64,000 bases of DNA from Ignavibacteria bacterium (GCA_016191145.1 JACPPD010000006.1:38615-102614), one strand, 5' to 3'. Positions 16,099-25,929 are shown, counted from the stretch's first letter. The notes: generated from the letters alone by a model not told the origin. A program made the numbers and translations.

Positions 16099-17711
16099 TA
16101 TTTCTGCACTACCGAAATAACATGTTCCAATGTTGCCGCATCTAACGGTTGTCCATCAGTAACATAATTTACTATTTTCACACTGGTAAAAGATATTCCA
16201 CTCTTTCTTCGAGGTGCCGGTTTTGCTCCACGAACAGCTACATCGAATACAAATCTTGGTTCAATGGTGCGAACAGGTCCGCTGCTGGCTATGGTGGAGT
16301 GCCTGACGTGTTCTGCAATCTCTTTGAGCACATCGGGATTTGAAGGCGGAATAACGTGGACGAGTGGAATCAGCACACCGTCGGACCACACGCCCATGGT
16401 CAATTTTTCAAATCCACGGCGTCCGCCTGTACGCAAATGAACATGCATGACAACTGTTCTGAATGTATGAGCAACATCGGTTACTGGTGCGGCGCGCTCG
16501 TGCACAATTTGTCGGACGGGTTCCAGATCGGGTGTTTTGTACTTCAGGATTTTTTTAATCATGTTCTTTCCCAAGTGAGCAGGGAGAGCAGTTGCGTCGG
16601 GCACAAGCAGAGCAACAGTTTCCGCAATGCTACCAACGTGACGCACACACTCTTCTATGAGCCGCTGATCGAAACCCGTATGCTCTTCAAGGAATGTATG
16701 AAGCTTGCCCACGGGATTCTCTTCAGTCGAGCCAATGGCATCGGAATGCTGGTGTTCCATCACTTCCGCCTGAAGGCCGTTGCCTGAAAGGTGATGGGCC
16801 AATTGTCGAGAAAATCCATGATTGACGAAGACGCGTTCGCATTCCGTTTCTCGAACAGTGTCTACTAAGGCATGCCAATCAGCGTGGTCACTCAGAATGA
16901 ATCCCGTTTCGGATGGCTCTCGTCTGCCTGCCGTCCGCACAGCCAGCCACCCCGATGCACGCCCCCTTGCAACTGCTCCATCTTCCTGCATCCAGTCGGG
17001 TCCAATGCCAATTGACGGAGTAATAATCAATGATCGCTCAGCTTCCTCCTTTGTAGTAAAATTAGTTAGTAATGCAGTGTTGGGTATGTTGTGTCCGGCT
17101 GCCGACATTGCGTTATTCATGGTCATCACAGAAGGGTGGACATATACAGGTCCAATCGATAAGTCAATCGATCCAAGAATGTGTTGAGCCTTCCCAAGGG
17201 AATATGCGTTAATTACACTTGGAAGATGGGCATCTGCATTAGACCTCCACCACGAATTAATTTTTTGAATCGTTGCATTCTGTTGCGGCCAACGATATAC
17301 CGGTAACCCAAACGTAGACTCAGTAATAAACGTATGGCAACGCACAGGTTCAAACGCTTGGGCATAAGGATCGGCATCGCGTTTGTAATCGCCCGAAGCA
17401 ACCCAAACCTCGCCCTTGTATTCCACACGCACCTGAGCAGAACCGGCTATGTGTCCTGCGGGATGAAGCGAAACACGCACACCGTTGATCGTCACAGGTT
17501 CGTTATACCCAACATCGCTAATGTGAAGGTTGCCACCCAAACGTGCGTGCAAAAGCGGCGTTGTTTCACGATGACATAAGTAAGCCTCCATGCCCCTTCT
17601 TGCATGATCGCTGTGTGCATGTGTGATGATTGCTCTCGATACAGAACGGAGAGGATCGATATAAAAATCTCCCTCCGGACAATACAATCCACAATTGGTG
17701 TTGATGAGCAT
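16098..17711 (-). CDS. Ligase-associated Mbl-fold 3' exonuclease fused to a catalytic-core-less DNA ligase remnant
   Basis: 537 aa. Residues 1-330 are a metallo-beta-lactamase-fold nuclease with THAHSDHA, HPAGHIAGSAQ, SGDYKRDADP, SDHADW and VNHGF, matching the DNA-ligase-associated exonuclease family (COG1236-like). Residues from about 335 resemble an ATP-dependent DNA ligase: IEECVRHVGSIAETVALLVPD looks like the end of its N-terminal helical domain. GGRRGFEKLTMGVWSDG, GPVRTIEPRFVFDVAVRGAK and RRKSGISF look like its OB-fold domain. The adenylation core with the KxDG lysine is missing, and the C-terminal RxDKP motif is replaced by VNYVTDGQP. Joining is therefore unlikely; the ligase part may bind DNA or a partner. 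Confidence 0.8.
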   Translation of the reverse strand: MLINTNCGLYCPEGDFYIDPLRSVSRAIITHAHSDHARRGMEAYLCHRETTPLLHARLGGNLHISDVGYNEPVTINGVRVSLHPAGHIAGSAQVRVEYKGEVWVASGDYKRDADPYAQAFEPVRCHTFITESTFGLPVYRWPQQNATIQKINSWWRSNADAHLPSVINAYSLGKAQHILGSIDLSIGPVYVHPSVMTMNNAMSAAGHNIPNTALLTNFTTKEEAERSLIITPSIGIGPDWMQEDGAVARGRASGWLAVRTAGRREPSETGFILSDHADWHALVDTVRETECERVFVNHGFSRQLAHHLSGNGLQAEVMEHQHSDAIGSTEENPVGKLHTFLEEHTGFDQRLIEECVRHVGSIAETVALLVPDATALPAHLGKNMIKKILKYKTPDLEPVRQIVHERAAPVTDVAHTFRTVVMHVHLRTGGRRGFEKLTMGVWSDGVLIPLVHVIPPSNPDVLKEIAEHVRHSTIASSGPVRTIEPRFVFDVAVRGAKPAPRRKSGISFTSVKIVNYVTDGQPLDAATLEHVISVVQK

Positions 17712-17714
17712 TAG

Positions 17715-17722
17715 TAGTTTTG
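17715..17722 (+). promoter_or_regulatory. Candidate -7 element
   Basis: TAGTTTTG, exact TAnnTTTG match, 22 nt before the ATG at 17745, in the divergent gap with the exonuclease gene. Confidence 0.35.
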
Positions 17723-17744
17723 AAGAACGCCAACAGTTAGCAAT

Positions 17745-19838
17745 ATGTTTTTTTCGTTATGCCTTTTCGTTTCAAGTCTGTTCATATCAGTAACAGCATT
17801 TGCTCAAATTCATGCCCTCGTGCGACTCAATCAGCCTGTTGCAGACATGATACTGCTCGACGCGGGAACAGTGCGAATGTTTACACAGGATCTCGATGTT
17901 TGGGAAGCAGTTCCTACAACAAAGCTTTGGAAGCATGTGCCTCCAAAAATTAATGTTGCGCCCGGTTCTTATGCGGTTCGCAGAGTTTCCCAGTTTACAC
18001 AAGTCGGCCCAGTACTGCTTGGGTCTGGCCACATTGTCCTTGACGTTGGTTCAGCCGAAATCTCATCCATTCTCAGATCAACAGATTACGGCAAGTCGTT
18101 TGACTTGATTGCAGTTGGTACCGACACACTGGCATCGGCCGACATCATTCGAAAAACAGATGACGGCGTGGTGTACTTTCTCGACCGTGTTGGACGCGTG
18201 TGGAAATCTGCTGATACCGGAAGAACGTGGACAAATATCAGGCTGCCAAATCAGATTCCTATCGGTGGTGCCCGCGAGCTTGACATGGTAACAAGCTCCA
18301 TGGGTGTCTGCATTGATCTTCAGCGAAATATTCACTTTACTACAAATGGCTGGAGCTCAGTTCTTACGCCAATGACGTCTAAGCGTCAGATTCTGCGAAC
18401 GCAGCCAACATTTCTTGAGTACTTCAATTGGAACAGACACCTCGTTATGACGAATTCAATGCTGTATCTCATTGAAGGTCCAGACATCTATAGGACAGCA
18501 ACTAACGATTTGCTCTGGGAGCGGTGGGATACGGTAAATACGTTCAATGCATCGGACGACAGAAAAACATTAGCATGGTCTGACGTTAAAGGACGGCTGT
18601 GGATGACAAGTTCCGCAGCCGTCAACCCAATTCTTTTGGACGAGCATGTGCTTCCTCCATCATTAATCCGCGTTTATGCATCGGCAGTGGTTACCTATCG
18701 TGAGGACACCGGACCAGTTGTCTATTCTCATGGGTCAGCCACGGCTATCTATCCGCGGAATGCCGATCAGGACTACGTCCGTCCGTACATTACGGCGGTC
18801 GGTAAATCGGGTGAATGGGGCATCGATGCTATCGACCATCGATCCATCCATTTCGAACTGCTGCATCGCGACGGTAAATCTGGCCGCTGGATTACCGATA
18901 CCACTCTCACCATTGGTCCTGTGCACGAATTAAAGCTCCTTTCATCGGATTCAGTGGTCTTTGGAACTGCGTATAATAGATATGTTTACAATGCAAAATC
19001 CCGTCTGTGCTCTGGTTATTCTGTTCGCAATCCATTGTCGGCATTTTTATCTTCACCCGTGTCCAGATTCCGTGCATTAGTTGCCGCCGATGAACTTGAT
19101 TCGACGCATGTGAAATGGTGTGAGTACAGACTTCAGGGAGATGTGTTCGTTTGTGGTGAAGTAGTAGACAGTTCACGATTCGGCGTCGAATCCCAGCCTG
19201 CAAACATTTCGATCCCCGCCGCAGAAATTGCAGCGCTGCTAAGGCGCGTCAATGCTCGCGGCGACGAGCTTCTTACCGTCGGTGAGATCGGGATAACCTC
19301 CGCTGATGTGAAATCGTTCGAAGCTATGCTGGATACTATATTTATTTACGATTCATATTTCGACATACTCGATCTATATCGGCCGCCCCCTGCCCCGGAA
19401 GTACAGATTGAAAACAGCCATACGAGGTTCAGAGAGATTTCTTCATCCATCTCCGATGTGTCGCCTGAGATGATCACACAGGCAATTCTTGCATGGAGGA
19501 ACATACCAATGGATGACTTCAGCCGATACCAAATAGAATTTGAAAACAGGTCGGGAAATTTTGCGCGGTTCAATGTTGAGCGATCCGATAATGCGCACCC
19601 GCCCTTGCTGCTGCCGTGGACAGGGCATTTCGGTGGCTGGCGTTGGCATTCGTGGGATAGGGGGCTGACGGAGCTGTTCATCAGGGCTATGCCTGAACAA
19701 TCGGTCCCAAAGCAGTTCCTGGATATGTCCCGGACACCCTGGCTGCTTGCTGCTGTCGCGTCTTATGTAGATGGCAGGGAATATGGGCGACGGCATGTCT
19801 GGTCTGCCGGACAGATAACACCAAGCGCCCGAAAGTAA
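17745..19838 (+). CDS. Secreted BNR-repeat (beta-propeller) protein
   Basis: 697 aa with a signal peptide (MFFSLCLFVSSLFISVTAFAQ). Asp-box motifs STDYGKSF and SADTGRTW occur at about residues 112 and 152, so the first half is probably a propeller like those in Ycf48 or sialidase-type proteins. The second half (about 430-697) has no motif I recognise; it ends with a Trp-rich stretch (GHFGGWRWHSWDRG). No T9SS sorting domain is evident. Function unknown. It is followed 42 bp later by the MscS gene. Confidence 0.75.
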   Translation: MFFSLCLFVSSLFISVTAFAQIHALVRLNQPVADMILLDAGTVRMFTQDLDVWEAVPTTKLWKHVPPKINVAPGSYAVRRVSQFTQVGPVLLGSGHIVLDVGSAEISSILRSTDYGKSFDLIAVGTDTLASADIIRKTDDGVVYFLDRVGRVWKSADTGRTWTNIRLPNQIPIGGARELDMVTSSMGVCIDLQRNIHFTTNGWSSVLTPMTSKRQILRTQPTFLEYFNWNRHLVMTNSMLYLIEGPDIYRTATNDLLWERWDTVNTFNASDDRKTLAWSDVKGRLWMTSSAAVNPILLDEHVLPPSLIRVYASAVVTYREDTGPVVYSHGSATAIYPRNADQDYVRPYITAVGKSGEWGIDAIDHRSIHFELLHRDGKSGRWITDTTLTIGPVHELKLLSSDSVVFGTAYNRYVYNAKSRLCSGYSVRNPLSAFLSSPVSRFRALVAADELDSTHVKWCEYRLQGDVFVCGEVVDSSRFGVESQPANISIPAAEIAALLRRVNARGDELLTVGEIGITSADVKSFEAMLDTIFIYDSYFDILDLYRPPPAPEVQIENSHTRFREISSSISDVSPEMITQAILAWRNIPMDDFSRYQIEFENRSGNFARFNVERSDNAHPPLLLPWTGHFGGWRWHSWDRGLTELFIRAMPEQSVPKQFLDMSRTPWLLAAVASYVDGREYGRRHVWSAGQITPSARK

Positions 19839-19841
19839 TGT

Positions 19842-19849
19842 TAGATTTG
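19842..19849 (+). promoter_or_regulatory. Candidate -7 element of the MscS gene
   Basis: TAGATTTG, exact TAnnTTTG match, 31 nt before the ATG and directly after the previous stop. Confidence 0.35.
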
Positions 19850-19880
19850 ACGTTTCTATTCTCCTCGGGGTGAGGACTAA

Positions 19881-21584
19881 ATGAATTATGTAGTATTCCT
19901 ATGTCTGTTGTTGATAACAACAGAGGCAAGGGCGCAGGATGCAAGCGGCGTAAGCGATTATGTTACTCTGGCTTCACAACCTGCAGATGTTGTGGTCGAT
20001 GGTCGGTTTGTTGTACGTTACTATGCAACACTGATTGGCTCTCCTCCATCTCAGCGTGCTGAGGCAACGACGAGGCGAATCGACTATGCGCTGGAACACA
20101 TGTCGGATGGCAAGATCGGTGTGTCGAAGTCCGACGTTGGTTACGCAATCATGCTCGATGAAAGCCCGACGGTATTTGTCACAGCATTGGATAAGGATCC
20201 TCTATCTCCCGAACCGATAGAAAAGGTTGTCGAGCAGTCGCGTAGAGCCATTGAATCGGTTTCGAAAGAATATCGGGAAGCGAGATCGTTGCCCGATATC
20301 ATGCGCGGCATAGCGGTAACAATTATCGCCACGGCTCTGCTTTACGTCTTGCTGCGATTGCTGTTATATGGCCGCAGGAAAATTCTGAATGTAGTTGTTA
20401 AATATGTTGAGAATTTTATTCAGCAGACAAAACTGAGAAGCCTCGCAATTAGTTCCCGCCTTATCAATGTTATTCTGTTTAGGACGATATCAATTATCGC
20501 GATTACATGTATCGCCATAGCATGCTTTTTCTATCTTTCAGTTGTCTTTGAACAATTTCCCATAACAAGAAGTTATGGCGAACATATGCTGAGTATTGTA
20601 AGCGACAGCGCCTACGTTGTTATGAGATCGGTTATACAATCAGTACCCGGATTGTTAATGGTGGCGATAATTCTCGTCGTTGCCATGTACGTTAATCGGG
20701 GCATAAACGCAATCCTTGATCGGATAGAAACCGGTGCTGTTCGCGTTGCTGTACTCGACCAGGATGTAGCGGCTCCAACTCGGCGGATTGCATCAATCCT
20801 CGTTTGGGTTTTTGCATTAGCACTCGCATATCCATTCATTCCCGGTTCATCAACCGATGCGTTCAAGGGAGTGAGCGTTGTAGTTGGACTTATGCTCTCA
20901 CTCGGTGCTGCGGGCGCCGTTGGACAGGTAGCCTCTGGTCTCATGATAATGTATTCAAGGAAGATCAAGGTTGGCGATTGGGTCACCATTGGCGAACATA
21001 CAGGGAAGATTGAAAGCATTGGATTTGCAGCCACTCGCCTGGCGACGTCGTTTATGGAAGAAATTCTAATTCCAAACGGAACAGTAATGACGACTACCGT
21101 TGTCAACCATACCCGTCTTGCAGAGTCCGGCACAATGTACAGCACTAGCGTCACCATCGGGTACGATGCTCCCTGGAGACTCATAAGAAAAATGATGATT
21201 GCGGCTGCCGCTAAGACAAAAGGAATATCAGTAGAGCCTGCCCCGTACGTTACTCAGGTAACTCTCAGTGACTTTTTTGTTGAATATCGTCTGACGGTTA
21301 ACATGGTGGATCCCAATCTGCATCGGGAAGTAGTTGACGAATTGCATGCAACAATTCAAGATATGTTTAATGAAAATGGCGTGCAGATCATGAGCCCGCA
21401 TTACCACATCGACTCCGAAAAACCAAAAATTATTGATAAAAAAATGTGGGATCCGCCCCTTATATCGGATCAGCCTTTAATCGGGCATCAGAGCCATCCC
21501 CGCAGGCTTGAGCGTGTGCAGAGAGTGAGAAAAGATGAGAAGACCGAGGAAGCAGGAAATGGTATATCTGCTCCAAGTACGTAG
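19881..21584 (+). CDS. MscS-family mechanosensitive channel
   Basis: 567 aa. It has a signal peptide (ending TEARAQ), a periplasmic domain of about 110 residues, then five or so transmembrane segments. The pore helix region GLMLSLGAAGAVGQVASGLMIMYS is followed directly by the MscS beta domain (IKVGDWVTIGEHTGKIESIGFAATRL and EEILIPNGTVM). The C-terminal domain ends around residue 525. It releases solutes under hypo-osmotic stress. The large extracytoplasmic domain makes it an MscK/YbdG-like long form. It overlaps no neighbour. Confidence 0.9.
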   Translation: MNYVVFLCLLLITTEARAQDASGVSDYVTLASQPADVVVDGRFVVRYYATLIGSPPSQRAEATTRRIDYALEHMSDGKIGVSKSDVGYAIMLDESPTVFVTALDKDPLSPEPIEKVVEQSRRAIESVSKEYREARSLPDIMRGIAVTIIATALLYVLLRLLLYGRRKILNVVVKYVENFIQQTKLRSLAISSRLINVILFRTISIIAITCIAIACFFYLSVVFEQFPITRSYGEHMLSIVSDSAYVVMRSVIQSVPGLLMVAIILVVAMYVNRGINAILDRIETGAVRVAVLDQDVAAPTRRIASILVWVFALALAYPFIPGSSTDAFKGVSVVVGLMLSLGAAGAVGQVASGLMIMYSRKIKVGDWVTIGEHTGKIESIGFAATRLATSFMEEILIPNGTVMTTTVVNHTRLAESGTMYSTSVTIGYDAPWRLIRKMMIAAAAKTKGISVEPAPYVTQVTLSDFFVEYRLTVNMVDPNLHREVVDELHATIQDMFNENGVQIMSPHYHIDSEKPKIIDKKMWDPPLISDQPLIGHQSHPRRLERVQRVRKDEKTEEAGNGISAPST

Positions 21585-21683
21585 AAATACGTAATTTTTC
21601 TTGCTAATGTGATTTTCATGTATTAGATTGTCTCCGCAATTGAGGGGTTAGCACACATATTCCCTAAAGGGGGAGGCAAAGCT

Positions 21684-22208
21684 ATGATTTACAAGGTACT
21701 TGCGACGATTCTTTCCGTCGCCGCAATTCTCGTTGGGTGTTCCAGCTCCACGAATTCGATAGAACCAAACCAGTCACAAGTGAGTTCCGGGAAGGATGGT
21801 TCTGTTCAGGGTGGCAACGGAGCCGTCAAAACCGAAAAGGTTCTGACAACAAACGTCAAAAACCGATGTACCAATCAGTCTGTGAGGATGACTCTCGAGT
21901 TTAAGATAATTGAGACTTCCAATGATCAGAACGACAGAGTGCACGACGGCCGACATGTTGTGATGAGCGGCTACGGAGTGATGCTCGATGGCACTGAATG
22001 GTACATTCACACAACTTCGAACACAATCGTGAATTCTGACGGAGACGGATATCCGTATACAGAGAATATGATTACAAACTCGCGGCTTAAAATTAAAAAT
22101 GGTGAAGGTGTTGAGTATAAGTTGAGTGTGAAATACCACATCACTTACAACGCCAACGGTGACGTGACCATCGAGATCGACGAAACAGATCTCGACTGCG
22201 ACGCTTGA
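21684..22208 (+). CDS. Hypothetical lipoprotein
   Basis: 174 aa, signal peptide with lipobox ILVGC (Cys 19), a Ser/Gly/Asn-rich linker and a compact beta-rich domain with two Cys (NRCTN and DLDCDA) that may form a disulfide. A purine-rich Shine-Dalgarno (GGGGGAGG) precedes the ATG. Two hairpins follow, including a clear terminator, so this gene is a monocistronic unit. I do not recognise the family. Confidence 0.75.
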   Translation: MIYKVLATILSVAAILVGCSSSTNSIEPNQSQVSSGKDGSVQGGNGAVKTEKVLTTNVKNRCTNQSVRMTLEFKIIETSNDQNDRVHDGRHVVMSGYGVMLDGTEWYIHTTSNTIVNSDGDGYPYTENMITNSRLKIKNGEGVEYKLSVKYHITYNANGDVTIEIDETDLDCDA

Positions 22209-22213
22209 CCTCA

Positions 22214-22278
22214 GAGTACGTTTTCGTACTCACATCCCAGACCCTTGTCACCCCCTCGGCAAGGGTCTATTGTTTTTT
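22214..22278 (+). terminator. Terminator of the lipoprotein gene
   Basis: A small hairpin (22214-22220 with 22225-22231) is followed by a 9-bp stem, 22239-22247 with 22260-22268, 12-nt loop, and the T-rich run ATTGTTTTTT. Confidence 0.8.
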
Positions 22279-22364
22279 ATGGCTCCGAAGAGTGCATTTC
22301 CAAAGCGCACCCAGGAAGTCTTTGTATTGCTTGTAGATTGAACGTCATATTTTTAACGACCGAC

Positions 22365-24044
22365 GTGGATAATGACGTAACCAAATCTCTGCAGGATCTC
22401 GCGCTGTTTCCAGAGATGAATCCTGGCCCAGTGTGCAGGATGGATCTCGCTGGAAAAATTTTGCTTGCAAATAGAGCAGCGCGCGAACTGTTTAACGCTG
22501 AAGACATTGTCGGTAAATCATGGCTGGATATCTGTCCTGGTATGACGTTGTCGCTCTGGAAAGGTATCGTCCGTGGTGGAGAACGAGTTTTGCACGAGGC
22601 AGAGCTAACCCAACGTCACGTCCTTTTCACACATCTCTTTCCCGAATCACATCAAACAATTTTTGTTTATGGGGCTGATGTAACTGAATTGCGTAAAGCG
22701 GAACGTCAGCTTTCAGAAATCGCACGTTTCCCGGAGATGAACCCTGGTCCGGTATTGCGATTAGACCACGAAGGTTCTGTTCTGTTAGCAAACCAATCTG
22801 CCCGGAAAATATTTGGAGACGATGTTATTGGCAAGGCATGGTTTGATCTTTGTATCGATGTTGATAAAATATTTTGGAATTCCGTACTTGCCACTGAAAG
22901 CCCCCTACGTATTGAGTCTGAAGTTGATGGCTGCGTGTACAGTTTTTCGCACCGGTACGATCCGAATTCGAATCTGGTTTTTGTCTTTGGCGCCGACATC
23001 ACTCAACACAAGCTCACAGAGAAAGCGCTACGCCAAAGCGAAAAAATGGCGACGCTTGGCACGCTGGCTGCAGGCGTAGCACATGAGCTGAACAATCCTG
23101 CCGGAGCTGCGAAGCGCGCAGCCGAGCAGCTTGTTGAAGCCATGGAGAAACATGAACGAGCATTGCTAAATTTTGATACATCTACGCTGAACGAACATCA
23201 GCGTCAGGTGATATTCCATCTCGACTCTCGGTTGAAACAATCAGCACGGGAACTGATTGCCATGAAGCCGCTCGAACGATCGGACCTGGAAGCGCAAATG
23301 GAAGAATGGCTTGAAGAAAATGGTGCAGACGATGCGTGGAGCCTAGCGCCGGGTTTGGTAGCCCAGGGCATTACAGTTGCAGAGCTCCACCGACTCATGG
23401 ATTTATTTCCGGGCAAACTATTGGAGAACGTTATCCAATGGGCTGCACATACCTATCCCGTATACAAGCTGCTGCACGAAATAAGCCAGGGTTCATCGCG
23501 GATATCCGAAATCGTTTCAGCCATGAAGGGGTATTCGTATGTAGGACTAGCACCAGTACGGATGATTGACGTCCATGAGGGAATCGACAATACTTTGGTA
23601 ATCCTCCAGCACAAACTCAAGGGCAACATCGCTGTGATACGCGACTATGACGATGCACTGCCGAATATTTGTGCCTATGGGGGAGAGTTGAATCAGGTGT
23701 GGACGAATTTGATTGATAACGCGGCCGACTCAATTGCTGCAAGCGATTCAGGAAGCGGTGAAATAACAATTACTACGCGGCTGCAGGGTGTTTGGGCGCT
23801 CGTTGTAATCAGCGATAACGGCCCGGGCATTCCTAAAAAAATATTGAATCACGTTTTTGATCCGTTCTTTACTACAAAGGAGCCCGGCAAGGGTACGGGC
23901 TTGGGATTGTCGACAACCTATTCGATAGTCACCGACACTCATGGGGGCGAAATTGATGTTGAGTCAGAACCCGGAAAGACGACGTTCAGAGTCAGACTGC
24001 CGATTGAAAATGAACGACTTTTACTCGAACGAGCGAAGACGTAA
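22365..24044 (+). CDS. PAS-PAS histidine kinase
   Basis: Sensor kinase without membrane segments. Two PAS-like domains each begin with the same block FPEMNPGPV (near 22410 and 22733), showing an internal duplication. The H-box is GVAHELNNPAGAAKRAAEQL. A long insertion of about 110 residues separates it from the rest of the DHp helices. The ATPase domain has NLIDNAADSI, SDNGPGIP and GTGLGLSTTYSIV. The start is uncertain: I use GTG 22365, because longer versions begin inside the terminator at 22239-22278. It is followed 14 bp later by a receiver-flavoprotein, its likely phosphotransfer partner. Confidence 0.87.
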   Translation: MDNDVTKSLQDLALFPEMNPGPVCRMDLAGKILLANRAARELFNAEDIVGKSWLDICPGMTLSLWKGIVRGGERVLHEAELTQRHVLFTHLFPESHQTIFVYGADVTELRKAERQLSEIARFPEMNPGPVLRLDHEGSVLLANQSARKIFGDDVIGKAWFDLCIDVDKIFWNSVLATESPLRIESEVDGCVYSFSHRYDPNSNLVFVFGADITQHKLTEKALRQSEKMATLGTLAAGVAHELNNPAGAAKRAAEQLVEAMEKHERALLNFDTSTLNEHQRQVIFHLDSRLKQSARELIAMKPLERSDLEAQMEEWLEENGADDAWSLAPGLVAQGITVAELHRLMDLFPGKLLENVIQWAAHTYPVYKLLHEISQGSSRISEIVSAMKGYSYVGLAPVRMIDVHEGIDNTLVILQHKLKGNIAVIRDYDDALPNICAYGGELNQVWTNLIDNAADSIAASDSGSGEITITTRLQGVWALVVISDNGPGIPKKILNHVFDPFFTTKEPGKGTGLGLSTTYSIVTDTHGGEIDVESEPGKTTFRVRLPIENERLLLERAKT

Positions 24045-24058
24045 AGGAGAGTTGATTA

Positions 24059-25762
24059 ATGGCAAAGCCTGTTATTATGAGTGTTGACGACGATCCTGAA
24101 GTGCTGGGAGCAATTGAGCGCGACTTACGAAGCCACTACAAAAACGATTACAGGATTGTTAAAGCCGCATCGCCAACGGAAGCGCTGAGTGCGGCGGTGC
24201 AATTGAAACAACGGGGAACTATAATTGCAATGTTCCTTGTAGATCAGCGCATGCAGGAAATGAATGGCACGGAATTACTAAAAATAGTTAAAAAGATACA
24301 TCCCGATTCCATTAAGGTGCTGCTCACGGCATACGCCGACACCGATGCGGCAATACAGAGCATTAACGAAATTGATCTCGATCACTACCTGCTGAAGCCA
24401 TGGGATCCGCCCGTAGAGCGCTTGTACCCTGTGCTCGACGATCTGCTGTCGAAATGGTCGACGCGCGTTCGTCTTCCCTTCGACGGAATTCGTGTTGTTG
24501 GCGCTCGATGGTCGGCTGCGAGTTTCACTGTTAAAGAATTTTTGTCGAGAAATCAGGTGCCGTATCTGTGGATCGACATCGACGCAGACCCCGCGATGTT
24601 CGAACTAGTGCGGCAAATCACAGGCGATATTCACTCATTGCCGATTGTGCTTTTCCCAGATGGCTCCTACCTTACTGCGCCCGATAACACGCTGCTTGCC
24701 GAGAAAGTTGGTCTTCACGTTCGAGCACAATCTCCGTTCTATGACTTGATTGTAGTAGGGGGCGGTCCAGCTGGCCTTGCTGTAGCTCTTTACGGCGGTT
24801 CGGAAGGCCTAAAGGTTCTGCTTATTGAACAGCAGGCGCCGGGAGGTCAGGCTGGCACAAGTTCAAGAATTGAAAATTATTTAGGATTCCCTTCCGGCAT
24901 AACCGGAGAAGATCTGGCGCAGCGTGCAGTAGCGCAGGCAAAGAGGTTTGGAGTGGAAATTTTAACGGCGTCGGAAGTTGTAGCGTTGGAACGGCGAGAT
25001 CCATACAGAATCATCAAACTGCACGATGGAACAGAGATCTCTGGCTATTCAGTGATTTTTACAACAGGCATGAAGGTTAGAAAGCTCGACGTCCCTGGTG
25101 TCGATGGTCTGCAGGGTATTGGTGTTTACTATGGTGCTGCAATGACGGAGGGGGCAACGTATCGCGGCCGCGATGTGTGTATCATCGGAGGTGCTAATTC
25201 AGCTGGCCAAGGCGCATTGTTTTTTTCGCGATATGCGCGCTCAGTAACGATGCTTATACACGCCAACGATTTGAGTCCTTCGATGTCTCAGTATCTCGTC
25301 GATCGTATTCGTGCAACCGCCAACATCTCAGTTATCACATCGTGCGAAGTTGTCGAGGTAGTAGGTGAAGATCATTTAAGATCAATTCGAATAAAGCATC
25401 TTGCCCCCAACCAAATCGTGGCAGACGAAGCGTTGTTCGCCGATGGTGAACAACCCATTACCGACTTTGAGTGTGCAGCAATGTTCATCTTTATCGGCGC
25501 AACTACGCGGACTGAAATGTTAAGGGGCACGTTAGACCTCGACGAGAAAGGATTTATTTATACTGGCGCCGATCTTCCACGCATACACGGGAAGCCGCGT
25601 GGGTGGCCCCTTGAAAGAGAACCATTTATGTTCGAGACAAATATTCCCGGAGTATTTGCAGCAGGAGATGCTCGATACGGAGCTAACCGACGCGTGGCTG
25701 CAGCAGTAGGCGAAGGTTCTGCGAGCATCTTCACAATTCATAAGTATCTCAATACAGTTTAA
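24059..25762 (+). CDS. Response regulator receiver fused to a thioredoxin-reductase-like flavoprotein
   Basis: 567 aa. Residues 1-125 are a receiver domain with acidic DDD, phospho-acceptor Asp in FLVDQRM, LLTAY and LKPW. Residues about 140-225 look like a thioredoxin/glutaredoxin fold without any CxxC (GARWSAASF at that place). Residues 230-567 are a class II FAD/NAD(P)H reductase: GGGPAGLAVALY, PGGQAGTSSRIENYLGFP, GGANSAGQGALFF and VFAAGDARYG. The redox CxxC expected between the FAD and NADPH domains is replaced by YYGAAMTEG, so thioredoxin cannot be reduced by the usual route. The kinase upstream presumably phosphorylates the receiver. Confidence 0.9.
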   Translation: MAKPVIMSVDDDPEVLGAIERDLRSHYKNDYRIVKAASPTEALSAAVQLKQRGTIIAMFLVDQRMQEMNGTELLKIVKKIHPDSIKVLLTAYADTDAAIQSINEIDLDHYLLKPWDPPVERLYPVLDDLLSKWSTRVRLPFDGIRVVGARWSAASFTVKEFLSRNQVPYLWIDIDADPAMFELVRQITGDIHSLPIVLFPDGSYLTAPDNTLLAEKVGLHVRAQSPFYDLIVVGGGPAGLAVALYGGSEGLKVLLIEQQAPGGQAGTSSRIENYLGFPSGITGEDLAQRAVAQAKRFGVEILTASEVVALERRDPYRIIKLHDGTEISGYSVIFTTGMKVRKLDVPGVDGLQGIGVYYGAAMTEGATYRGRDVCIIGGANSAGQGALFFSRYARSVTMLIHANDLSPSMSQYLVDRIRATANISVITSCEVVEVVGEDHLRSIRIKHLAPNQIVADEALFADGEQPITDFECAAMFIFIGATTRTEMLRGTLDLDEKGFIYTGADLPRIHGKPRGWPLEREPFMFETNIPGVFAAGDARYGANRRVAAAVGEGSASIFTIHKYLNTV

Positions 25763-25806
25763 GTGACGATGAGGATGTTGGGTTAGAATTGCAGATTAGA
25801 GGCACC

Positions 25807-25904
25807 TTACCCGGCAGCATATGCCTCCCGGCATTTTACCCGGCAGCATATGTCTCCCGGCATTTTACCCGGCAACTTACCCGGCAGCATATGCCTCCCG
25901 GCAG
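25807..25904 (+). repeat. Family 2 repeat cluster
   Basis: Three copies of CAGCATATGCCTCCCGGCA (one with TGTCTCC) preceded by TTACCCGG, plus a shortened copy. The core GCATATGC is palindromic and CCGG lies on both sides, so each unit can fold. Confidence 0.88.
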
Positions 25905-25929
25905 AATTGTTTCTGAAATGTTTATATCA

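Noticed and set aside
20612..21184. Minus-strand ORF of 190 codons in the MscS gene
   Set aside because: Shadow frame opposite conserved MscS domain sequence; no start signal.
22245..22364. Longer histidine kinase start
   Set aside because: It begins at a TTG inside the terminator stem of the preceding gene.
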